From Candidatus Omnitrophota bacterium (lineage in GTDB: Bacteria > Omnitrophota > Gorgyraeia > Tantalellales > Tantalellaceae), in contig JAGLIU010000014.1 of the NCBI GenBank assembly GCA_023142805.1, positions 1-10,941 on the forward strand: a stretch of DNA of 10,941 nt, given 5' to 3'. Both the position numbers and the translations under genes were made by a program. Under the pieces are notes generated by a model. It saw only the letters and a list, made by a program, of their open reading frames with translations. It was not told the DNA's origin and did no database searches. Positions within the stretch are counted from its first letter, which is position 1; each line of letters opens with the position of its first letter. Shown here piece after piece: positions 1 through 5,726 of the stretch.

Positions 1-48
1 GATGCGAAAGAGGGACAATTTTGGTTTAGTGTAAGTCATGGGTTTTAA
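1..48 (+). CDS. bamA: C-terminal end of a BamA-like outer-membrane barrel protein (partial)
   Basis: The first 45 bases read in frame as DAKEGQFWFSVSHGF followed by TAA at 46-48. The final strand alternates hydrophobic and polar residues and ends in Phe, which is the C-terminal beta-signal of outer-membrane barrel proteins. A similar Gly-x-Phe-Trp-Phe-Ser ending is typical of BamA/Omp85 proteins. It lies 41 bases before skp, and bamA-skp is a widespread neighbour pair. Only 15 residues are visible, so BamA itself is inferred from this ending plus context; another outer-membrane barrel protein would look the same. Confidence 0.6.
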   Translation, partial: DAKEGQFWFSVSHGF

Positions 49-89
49 TTAAAAGATAAGCATAAATGAAAAACTAAGGAGGGTGAGCG

Positions 90-596
90 ATGACAAGAAA
101 AAATAAAAATGTAGTTATTGGGGTAATAGTGGTTTTTATGGTGTTGGTAATGGCGGCGGCTTCGGGATACGCGGAAGTTGGGAAAATAGGATACGTAGAT
201 TTAAAACGGGCTTTTTATGAATATGAAAAAACAAAAAATATGGAAGAAGATCTAGGTGTTTTGACAGAAAAAAGTGAAAAAGAAAGAACTTTAATGGTTG
301 AAGATATAACTACCCTAAGGGATGAATTTGAATTATTGGCCGGAGACGCGAAAATAAAAAAACAGGAAATTATAAGGGGTAAACTTGAAGGTCTTCAAAC
401 TTTTGACAAAAACACCCGTCAGGAACTTTTAAGTAAGAAAAATGATATGTTTAAGGAGGTTATAGAGGATATACAGCAAATTGTTGAAGCTATCGGAAAA
501 AAAGAAAATTATGATTATATTATAGATTCCAGAAACATCATGTACGCGAAGGAAATGTATGACATTACAGACGCGGTACTAAAAAGGCTTAAATAA
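90..596 (+). CDS. skp: Skp/OmpH family periplasmic chaperone
   Basis: A 168-residue protein resembling Skp/OmpH, the periplasmic holdase that keeps unfolded outer-membrane proteins soluble on the way to the BAM complex. Residues 1-28 form a signal peptide: a basic start (MTRKNKN), a hydrophobic core at about 8-22 and a likely cut after GYA (28). The mature protein begins with the family's short strand GKIGYVDLKRAF, in which aromatic and Arg residues follow a VD pair. A long Lys/Glu-rich helical stretch (about 45-135) would make the coiled-coil arms. It closes with YDYIIDSRNIMYA followed by a short Asp-Ile-Thr-Asp helix, as in the family. The length is normal. The start is supported by a strong ribosome site (AAGGAGGGTGAG) just upstream. 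It follows the bamA tail; the usual next gene, lpxD, is not present. Confidence 0.9.
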   Translation: MTRKNKNVVIGVIVVFMVLVMAAASGYAEVGKIGYVDLKRAFYEYEKTKNMEEDLGVLTEKSEKERTLMVEDITTLRDEFELLAGDAKIKKQEIIRGKLEGLQTFDKNTRQELLSKKNDMFKEVIEDIQQIVEAIGKKENYDYIIDSRNIMYAKEMYDITDAVLKRLK

Positions 597-631
597 TAAA
601 AGTTAAGGATCGAAAAAGATAATAATATAAG

Positions 632-672
632 CAGGGGTCAGGCCTTTATCTCAAGTGAGGGTTTGACCCCTG
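632..672. repeat. REP-like long hairpin between skp and lpxC
   Basis: A 41-base inverted repeat. CAGGGGTCA (632-640) is perfectly complementary to TGACCCCTG (664-672), and pairing continues inward with G-U wobbles to about 18 pairs around a CTCAA loop (650-654). No T-run follows, so it is not a normal intrinsic terminator. From memory, hairpins built on a GGGGTCA/TGACCCC core often occur as dispersed REP-type repeats near RAYT/IS200-like transposases; assigning this one to that class is inference. It ends 13 bases before the lpxC ATG. Confidence 0.6.
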
Positions 673-685
673 AAACTATCTGGGC

Positions 686-1519
686 ATGAAAAAAAAGACT
701 ATAAAAAACAGGTTTGCGTTTTCCGGAACCGCGCTTCAAACGGGAGAACAAATTAATGTTGTTTGCGGTCCCGCGGAGGAGAATGCGGGTATCGTATTTA
801 GACGTACGGATCTAAAGAACGTGAGGGATATAGTTTTGAACAGTCCAGCCCCTTCACGGTTTTATAAAAGACGCAGTACTATTTCTAACGGGAAAGCGGA
901 AGTACAGACAGTAGAGCATTTTTTGGCGGCATTGTGGGCTCTTGAGATAGATAACATCATTGTAGAGGTAGATGGCCGCGAGATCCCGGCACTGGATGGC
1001 AGCGCGAAAGAGTTTGTTGAAAAAATAAAAAAAGCCGGGATTTATGAGCAGAATCCGGAAAGAGAATTTATACAAATAACCGAAGAGTTATCTGTTGGGA
1101 AAGGGGATACAGTATTAAAAATATGTCCCGCGGACAGGTTTACCGTATCTTATTCTATTGATTATGATATTGAGTCGATCGGGAAGGAAACCTTTGAGAT
1201 AGAGCTTGATCCGGTTTCATTTGAATTAGAGATCTCTCCCGCGAGAACTTTTTGTTTGAAAAAAGAAGCGGAACTGCTTATGAAGCTCGGGTTTGGTAAA
1301 GGCGCGAATTACGAAAACACTTTAGTTATGGATAAAGCCGGGCCTGTTGGAACTTCTCTGAGATTTCCCAACGAGCCCGTAAGACATAAGATACTTGATC
1401 TTGTCGGGGATCTTTATATGTTGGGACGACCAATTATAGGAAGAGTAGAGGCGAAGAAAACCGGGCATAAAATGAACGCGAAAATGGTTAAATTATTGTA
1501 TGATAAGTATATCAAGTAA
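686..1519 (+). CDS. lpxC: UDP-3-O-acyl-N-acetylglucosamine deacetylase LpxC
   Basis: LpxC is the cytoplasmic zinc enzyme that removes the acetyl group from UDP-3-O-acyl-GlcNAc, the committed step of lipid A synthesis. The 277-residue length fits the short form of the family. Zinc and catalytic residues are visible: TVEHF gives the Glu77 base and zinc ligand His78; RHKILDLVGDL gives His234 (zinc), Lys235 and Asp238 (zinc); KTGHKMN gives His261. Also present are the FRRTDL strand, the LDGSA segment and the SPARTF motif. The N-terminal motif normally written GLHTG reads ALQTG (Gln18 where E. coli has His19). The start is the only convenient ATG, and no clear Shine-Dalgarno is seen: the 13 bases between the preceding hairpin and the ATG read AAACTATCTGGGC. 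A 282-base gap holding a repeat separates it from fabZ. Confidence 0.95.
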   Translation: MKKKTIKNRFAFSGTALQTGEQINVVCGPAEENAGIVFRRTDLKNVRDIVLNSPAPSRFYKRRSTISNGKAEVQTVEHFLAALWALEIDNIIVEVDGREIPALDGSAKEFVEKIKKAGIYEQNPEREFIQITEELSVGKGDTVLKICPADRFTVSYSIDYDIESIGKETFEIELDPVSFELEISPARTFCLKKEAELLMKLGFGKGANYENTLVMDKAGPVGTSLRFPNEPVRHKILDLVGDLYMLGRPIIGRVEAKKTGHKMNAKMVKLLYDKYIK

Positions 1520-1573
1520 ACGGTCAAGATCCGAAAAGTAGTTAATAGAGGTTTTAGCTTGAAGATCCTAATG

Positions 1574-1723
1574 TGTCATTTCGACCGAAACGACGAGTGA
1601 AACGAGGAGCGCAGTGGAGGAATCTCAATAGGTAGTAGTTTGTAGAATAAGAAGATCTCTTGACTTATTTGTGTTGCTTTTTCGCTCCCCTCGGCTTTGC
1701 TCCCCTCGGCTTCGCTCGGGACA
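1574..1723. repeat. Non-coding repeat element with TGTC/GACA ends and a 15-bp tandem duplication
   Basis: This 150-base stretch fills most of the lpxC-fabZ gap. It opens with TGTCATTTCGACCGA and variants of GAGYGAARCGAG, then GAGGAATCT. It ends with two adjacent 15-base copies of GCTCCCCTCGGCTTY (1684-1698 and 1699-1713) and CGCTCGGGACA. The two arms are partly complementary, like an imperfect inverted-repeat element. Its opening is the same family as the TGTCATTCCGAGTGA blocks at 5461 and 5607, and all three lie in intergenic DNA. An AGATCTYTTGACTT-like segment follows GAGGAATCT here (1651-1664) and in related form at 5511-5524. No coding potential was seen. Confidence 0.6.
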
Positions 1724-1752
1724 GGCGGGATAACATTGGGAGTAGCTGAAAA

Positions 1753-1782
1753 TGTACAATTATTTTTTGGAATTGGTATAAC
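1753..1782 (+). promoter_or_regulatory. Possible weak promoter before fabZ
   Basis: TGTACA (1753-1758), an 18-base spacer and TATAAC (1777-1782) resemble a weak sigma70 promoter. It would start transcription only about a dozen bases before the fabZ ATG, leaving a short leader that still contains AAGGAG (1790-1795). The -35 match is poor. It is listed because the repeat upstream may have separated fabZ from lpxC transcription. Confidence 0.25.
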
Positions 1783-1801
1783 TTAAAAAAGGAGATGATA
1801 T

Positions 1802-2248
1802 ATGAGCGATAAGGTTTTGAATGTCAAACAGATAATGGAAACAATCCCTCATAAATACCCGTTTTTATTGGTAGACAGGGTTATTGATTATGAGGAGGGT
1901 AAATGGATAAAAGCCATCAAAAATGTCACAATGAACGAGTTGTTTTTCCAGGGGCATTTCCCGGGAGAACCGATAATGCCGGGAGTTTTAATAATCGAAG
2001 GTCTTGCCCAAACAGGGGGGATATTAGCGATGTTAGATGGTAAGAATAAAGATAAATTGGCGTTCTTCATGACTATAAATAACGCGAAGTTTCGTAAGCC
2101 CGTAACGCCCGGAGATCAACTTTTTCTCGATGTAAACATAACAAAAGTTCTTAGAGAGACTATTATTCAGGCACATGGTGAAGCTAGTGTGGACGGAAAA
2201 GTCGTTTGTGAAGCGGATCTTATGTTTAGTGTAGCGGCTAAGACGTGA
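1802..2248 (+). CDS. fabZ: 3-hydroxyacyl-[acyl-carrier-protein] dehydratase FabZ
   Basis: FabZ dehydrates 3-hydroxyacyl-ACP in fatty acid elongation and competes with lipid A synthesis for the hydroxyacyl-ACP pool, so it usually sits with lpx genes. The 148-residue length is normal for this hot-dog-fold enzyme. It shows the N-terminal HKYPFLLVDRV motif (17-27), the FFQGHFPGEPIMPGVLIIEGLAQ core with catalytic His52 and Glu66, and the later KFRKPVTPGDQL segment. An AAGGAG site with about six bases of spacing fixes the ATG. LpxC and FabZ are fused in Bacteroidetes, but here they are separate. The usual downstream neighbour lpxA is missing; only 78 bases follow before lpxI. Confidence 0.96.
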   Translation: MSDKVLNVKQIMETIPHKYPFLLVDRVIDYEEGKWIKAIKNVTMNELFFQGHFPGEPIMPGVLIIEGLAQTGGILAMLDGKNKDKLAFFMTINNAKFRKPVTPGDQLFLDVNITKVLRETIIQAHGEASVDGKVVCEADLMFSVAAKT

Positions 2249-2326
2249 CTTGTGATCGGCAATTAGTGAATGGAGCGACGCTCTGGGGTAAACATTTAAC
2301 AGGACATAACATATAAGGATCAGTTA

Positions 2327-3130
2327 GTGAAGAAAAAAATAGGGTTGATAGCGGGAGGAGGTACGCTTCCTCGGGAGTTTATTCGAACAGCGAAACGGCA
2401 GGGAGAAAAAGTTGTCGTGTTCGCTATCAAGGGTATGGCCGAAGAAAGTATGGTTTCAGCGGCGGACAGGATATATTGGCTTAATGTAGGAGAGTACAGT
2501 AAATTTTTTATTTTATTATTAAAAGAAAGGATCCGGCGTATTGCTTTTTTGGGCAAGATCGAGAAAAATATTATATACGAAAAAAAGAAGTATGATAAAA
2601 AGGGATGGGATCTAATGAAAAAACTGGATGATCAGAAAGATTATTCCATTCTCTCGGAGATTACACGGCGTCTCGACCGGATCGGGATCAAAGTGATAAA
2701 TGGCAAGGAATATCTTATGCATCTTTTTTCGAATGAAGGGATCTTAAGCCTGAAGCAGGCGGATGAACGGGTAGAAGCGGATATAAAGTTTGGATATGAA
2801 ACGGCTAAAAAACTTGCCGCTATGGATATCGGACAGATGGTAGTGATAAAAAATAAGGCCGTGGTTGCTGTTGAAGCTATGGAAGGGACAGACGCGACTA
2901 TTTCAAGGGCAGATCAGATCGCGGGGGCCGGATGTGTAATGGTAAAAGTAAGCCGGCCTGATCAGGATATGAGGTGGGATATACCTACGATAGGGCCGGA
3001 GACGATGGAAAAGCTTATAGAAAGCAAGTTCAGCGCGATCGCGGTCGAAAAAGAAAAAACCTTTATGGTTGAAAAAGATAAACTGCTTAAAATGGCGGAT
3101 GAAAACGATATTGTTGTTTGTGTGATATAA
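2327..3130 (+). CDS. lpxI: UDP-2,3-diacylglucosamine diphosphatase LpxI
   Basis: LpxI (DUF1009 family) hydrolyses UDP-2,3-diacylglucosamine to lipid X and UMP. It is the non-homologous replacement for LpxH in alphaproteobacteria and many other phyla. The 267-residue protein has the N-terminal signature MKKKIGLIAGGGTLPREF and the C-terminal catalytic domain with EGTDATISRADQIAG (186-200), VKVSRPDQDMRWDIPTIG (206-223) and a conserved-looking Asp218. From memory this Asp corresponds to the catalytically important Asp225 of Caulobacter LpxI. The start codon is GTG, preceded by AAGGAT; the GTG agrees with the family N-terminus. It ends only three bases from the convergent lpxB stop, with no terminator between them. 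Its product feeds LpxB directly. Confidence 0.94.
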   Translation: MKKKIGLIAGGGTLPREFIRTAKRQGEKVVVFAIKGMAEESMVSAADRIYWLNVGEYSKFFILLLKERIRRIAFLGKIEKNIIYEKKKYDKKGWDLMKKLDDQKDYSILSEITRRLDRIGIKVINGKEYLMHLFSNEGILSLKQADERVEADIKFGYETAKKLAAMDIGQMVVIKNKAVVAVEAMEGTDATISRADQIAGAGCVMVKVSRPDQDMRWDIPTIGPETMEKLIESKFSAIAVEKEKTFMVEKDKLLKMADENDIVVCVI

Positions 3131-3133
3131 AGT

Positions 3134-4261
3134 TTAGATCTGTTTCAGGAAGTCATAGACACATCGCGCGGCTTTTTTACTCGCCCCGCTCCCGCCTAAA
3201 GAAGTTCTGACAGAAGCGAACCCGTCTTTCATGTTTTTTTGAAGATCCTTATCCTTTAATATTTCAATAATTTTATTCGCTATTTTAGAAGGACAAGCCT
3301 TTTTCTGCAGAAATTCAGGGACGATCTCCTTACCCGCGACAATATTAACCAAACCTATAAAAGGCAGGCGCAGCAAAGATCTTATTAAAGGATAAGTAAT
3401 AGGATGGACTTTGTAAGTCAGGACCATGGGGACATTGGCTAGCGCGGTTTCAAGTGTGGCGGTACCTGACGCTACGATCGCGAAATCACTTTGGGCAAGA
3501 ATTTTCGCGGTGTTATCCTTAATGTGTATTATGTTTTGAGAAGAGCGGTCTTTATTTTTAGAGGCATACAAAGCGGGTTCGACATTAGAACTTTCCGCGA
3601 CGAGAAATCGTGAACGCGGAAAAACTTCGGTAATTTTCTCAGTGGTTGAAAGCATTATAGGAAAGAGATCTTTGACCTCACTGTTTCGTGATCCCGGGAG
3701 AAAAGCGATGGTTGGTCCTTTTTGATCAGGAACCTCTGCCGTTTGATCTTGCGGGGGAATTTTGTCTATCAACGGATGTCCCGCGAAGGTACAATTTAAG
3801 CCATGTTTTCGCAGTAGTTCTTCCTCGAATTTAAAGAGGACTATTGTTTTATCCGTATAATTTTTTAATGCTTTTATTCTATGTTTACCCCAGGCCCAAA
3901 CCTGGGGGATGATGTAGTAGACAACGGGGATGTTCTTTTTTTTAAGTAGTTTCGCTAAACGTAGATTGAACCCGGGATAGTCCACAAGAATGGCCATGTC
4001 CGGTTTTCTTTTTTCAACATTCTTAAGAATATTCTTATAATGGGATCGGATCTTTGACAAATTTTTAATTACTTCCCAGATGCCTACGATCGAGAGGTTC
4101 TTAATGTGCTCTATCAGTTCCACCCCCTCTTTCCGCATATGATCTCCTCCGATGCCCCAAAAAGAAAGACAAGGATCTAATAATTTTAATTCTTGTATGA
4201 ATTTTCCTCCGTGAAGATCGCCCGAAGGTTCGCCGGTGACTATAAGTATGTTTTTATCCAT
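3134..4261 (-). CDS. lpxB: Lipid-A-disaccharide synthase LpxB
   Basis: LpxB is the membrane-associated GT19 glycosyltransferase that joins lipid X to UDP-2,3-diacylglucosamine, forming the lipid A disaccharide. The 375-residue length is normal. In order: the N-terminal GEPSGDLHGG motif (10-19), VDYPGFNLRLAK with Asp94 (93-104), the IPQVWAWGKHRI segment (118-129), FAGHPLID (159-166), FLPGSRNSEV (187-196) and ASGTATLETAL (264-274), then YKVHPITYPL (283-292) leading into the conserved LVNIVAGKEIVPEFLQ stretch. It lies nine bases after the oxidoreductase on the minus strand and has no strong ribosome site (TAAAAAATACTT before ATG), which suggests translational coupling to that gene. It is oriented against skp-lpxC-fabZ-lpxI, unlike the common co-directional cluster. 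Confidence 0.95.
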   Translation of the reverse strand: MDKNILIVTGEPSGDLHGGKFIQELKLLDPCLSFWGIGGDHMRKEGVELIEHIKNLSIVGIWEVIKNLSKIRSHYKNILKNVEKRKPDMAILVDYPGFNLRLAKLLKKKNIPVVYYIIPQVWAWGKHRIKALKNYTDKTIVLFKFEEELLRKHGLNCTFAGHPLIDKIPPQDQTAEVPDQKGPTIAFLPGSRNSEVKDLFPIMLSTTEKITEVFPRSRFLVAESSNVEPALYASKNKDRSSQNIIHIKDNTAKILAQSDFAIVASGTATLETALANVPMVLTYKVHPITYPLIRSLLRLPFIGLVNIVAGKEIVPEFLQKKACPSKIANKIIEILKDKDLQKNMKDGFASVRTSLGGSGASKKAARCVYDFLKQI

Positions 4262-4270
4262 AAGTATTTT

Positions 4271-5215
4271 TTATAGGGGATTTGAATTGTTGTTGATCTT
4301 GTCCAAAATGGCAAGAGCGACTTGAAGTGCTTGTCTACCCTCGTATCCTGAAACTATAGGTTTGGTTTTAGTGTGAACACAATTAACAAAAGATTTAAGT
4401 TCTACCTTAAGAGCGTCTCTTTTGTTGATCTTTATTTTTTCTTTATGGATATTGTCCCCGGGTTTATCAAAAAGAAAAGCCTCCTGGTGCATATAATCGA
4501 GAAGAACATAAGAATGCTCCTGAAATATGCGGATTTTTCTTGTTTCCTCTTTTGTTATACGGCTTGCGGTAATGTCGGCGATTACATTATTCTGAAAAGT
4601 TAAACGAACATTAGCCAAGTCTTCATGTTCTGTAACCGTACTTATGCCGACGGCTTCTATGTGTTTTACTTTAGAATTAACCAATCCCAATATAATGTCT
4701 ATATCATGTATCATAAGATCCAGCACGACCCCGACATCTTTAATCCGTTTCTTTTTTTGTATGGAACCCAATCTTTGACATTCTATGAACTTAGGCTTGT
4801 TCAGTAGCGGTTCGATCGCGCGAATAGCGGCATTAAATCTTTCGATATGACCTACTTGAATGAGCAGTCCTTTTTCATCGGCTATTTTTATCAGCTCATC
4901 AGCCTCTTCCAGGGTTTTTGTGATAGGTTTTTCTATCAGTACATGTACCCCCGCGTTCAAAAAGTCCCTGGCAATTTTGTAATGAAGGGTGGTAGGAACG
5001 ACGATGCTTACGGCGTCTACCTTATCGAGGAGGTCATGGTAATCCGTGTAATAATCCGTATCGTATCGTTTCGCGACCTCTTTCGCGGATTTTTTGTTTA
5101 TATCACAAACCCCTGTAAAAATTATATTAGATCGTTTTTTTATAGTACTGTAGACCTTGGCATGAAAGGTTCCGAGATGTCCTGTACCTATTACAGCTAT
5201 ACGAAGTTTTTGCAT
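4271..5215 (-). CDS. Gfo/Idh/MocA family NAD(P)-dependent oxidoreductase, possible GnnA-type
   Basis: A 314-residue Gfo/Idh/MocA family dehydrogenase. The N-terminal Rossmann fold starts IAVIGTGHLGTFHA (6-19), with Asp38 at the end of the second strand. EKPIT (95-99) carries the family's conserved Lys96. The C-terminal alpha/beta domain has GHIERFN (122-128) and DLMIHDIDI (166-174), placing Asp166 and His170 where this family keeps active-site residues. Such enzymes oxidise or reduce sugar hydroxyls. It is the first gene of a two-gene unit with lpxB. In Acidithiobacillus ferrooxidans, gnnA (same family) lies with gnnB between lpxA and lpxB, and the pair makes UDP-GlcNAc3N for amide-linked lipid A. 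That role is inferred from position; no GnnB aminotransferase is in this window, so another sugar dehydrogenase is possible. Confidence 0.85.
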   Translation of the reverse strand: MQKLRIAVIGTGHLGTFHAKVYSTIKKRSNIIFTGVCDINKKSAKEVAKRYDTDYYTDYHDLLDKVDAVSIVVPTTLHYKIARDFLNAGVHVLIEKPITKTLEEADELIKIADEKGLLIQVGHIERFNAAIRAIEPLLNKPKFIECQRLGSIQKKKRIKDVGVVLDLMIHDIDIILGLVNSKVKHIEAVGISTVTEHEDLANVRLTFQNNVIADITASRITKEETRKIRIFQEHSYVLLDYMHQEAFLFDKPGDNIHKEKIKINKRDALKVELKSFVNCVHTKTKPIVSGYEGRQALQVALAILDKINNNSNPL

Positions 5216-5312
5216 GAAGATATCCTAACTTAGATCTTACAAGTACGTGTTGTGGATAGGAATCACATTTGATCCTACCCCGTGTTTTAAAATAAAGTAT
5301 TTCTCCAAGAAG

Positions 5313-5341
5313 ATTATAACATTATGGTCTTTTTTGAGCAA
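5313..5341 (-). promoter_or_regulatory. Sigma70-like promoter for the oxidoreductase-lpxB unit
   Basis: On the minus strand, TTGCTC (bases 5341-5336) and a perfect TATAAT (5318-5313) are separated by 17 bases, the optimal spacing. Transcription would start near 5306, giving a leader of about 90 bases before the ATG at 5215. The leader contains an imperfect inverted repeat at about 5254-5279. It is correctly placed for a divergent promoter, with no competing gene upstream. Confidence 0.55.
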
Positions 5342-5392
5342 GAGGAGTAAACGAAGTGTGTAAAGGCAAAGTTAAAATGTCCTCGGAAGGCA

Positions 5393-5624
5393 GATGATAA
5401 GGAAGGAAAAAGGCGAAGGGCTAAAGGCTAGGGGCAAAGGAAGGGGAAGGTTCTTAACACTGTCATTCCGAGTGAGGCCGAAGGCCGAATCGAGGAATCT
5501 GGAGTAATTGAGATCTTTCGACTTGCTTATGATGAACAGGAAGGAAAAAGGCTAGGGGCTAAGGGCTAGAGGCTAAAGGGGAAAGGATAGGAAGGTTCTC
5601 AACACTGTCATTCCGAGTGAAGCC
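5393..5624. repeat. Two direct copies of an intergenic block with TGTCATTCCGAGTGA core
   Basis: Copy A (5393-5479) and copy B (5531-5624) share the same order: GATGAwmAGGAAGGAAAAAGGC, a degenerate GGCTA/AAGG-rich stretch, GAAGGTTCTyAACAC, then TGTCATTCCGAGTGArGCC. Copy A continues with CGAATCGAGGAATCT and an AGATCTTTCGACTT segment; copy B breaks off after GCC. The repeat period is about 138 bases, so this looks like a partial tandem duplication. The TGTCATTCCGAG core belongs to the same family as the element at 1574. Confidence 0.65.
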
Positions 5625-5644
5625 ACTCTCTGTCCCCGATTTTC

Positions 5645-5673
5645 TCGACAAGGAAGGTTATATATGCTAAAAT
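5645..5673 (+). promoter_or_regulatory. Sigma70-like promoter for msbA
   Basis: TCGACA (5645-5650, one mismatch to TTGACA), a 17-base spacer and TAAAAT (5668-5673, one mismatch to TATAAT). The predicted start is near 5680, immediately before the palindrome at 5682-5710, leaving a leader of about 47 bases. It is predicted from sequence only. Confidence 0.45.
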
Positions 5674-5681
5674 CTAGCGAA

Positions 5682-5710
5682 TATCAGGGTACATTCAATG
5701 TATCCTGATA
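5682..5710. promoter_or_regulatory. Near-perfect 29-bp palindrome at the msbA transcription start (operator or leader hairpin)
   Basis: TATCAGGGTACATT (5682-5695) and AATGTATCCTGATA (5697-5710) are complementary at every position except one G-T wobble, around a single central C (5696). It begins just after the predicted msbA start and ends before the GGAG ribosome site at 5717. Such symmetry suits a dimeric repressor operator; in RNA it would be a stable hairpin close to the ribosome site. There is no T-run, so it is not a terminator. Confidence 0.6.
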
Positions 5711-5726
5711 CTTATCGGAGAATATT

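Larger units (their letters stand above)
5216..5726. other. Repeat-rich divergent intergenic region (oxidoreductase / msbA)
   Basis: No convincing coding region was found in these 511 bases. From left to right they hold the leader and promoter of the minus-strand unit (to 5341), two copies of a purine-rich plus TGTCATTCCGAGTGA block (5393-5479 and 5531-5624), and the msbA promoter with its palindrome (5645-5710). The purine-rich parts are degenerate GGCTAAAGGCTAGGGG-like words with no reading frame. Confidence 0.7.

Noticed and set aside
632..672. Hairpin after skp as a terminator
   Set aside because: The stem is strong but no T-run follows; a repeat or leader structure fits better.
4847..5233. 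128-residue plus-strand reading frame opposite the oxidoreductase
   Set aside because: The minus-strand frame has clear family motifs throughout; the plus frame has no recognisable domain.
5254..5279. Imperfect inverted repeat in the leader of the oxidoreductase-lpxB unit
   Set aside because: Pairing needs two bulges; too weak to call an operator or riboswitch on its own.
5393..5624. Repeat copies as a CRISPR array
   Set aside because: Only two long, diverged copies, no regular spacers and no cas genes.
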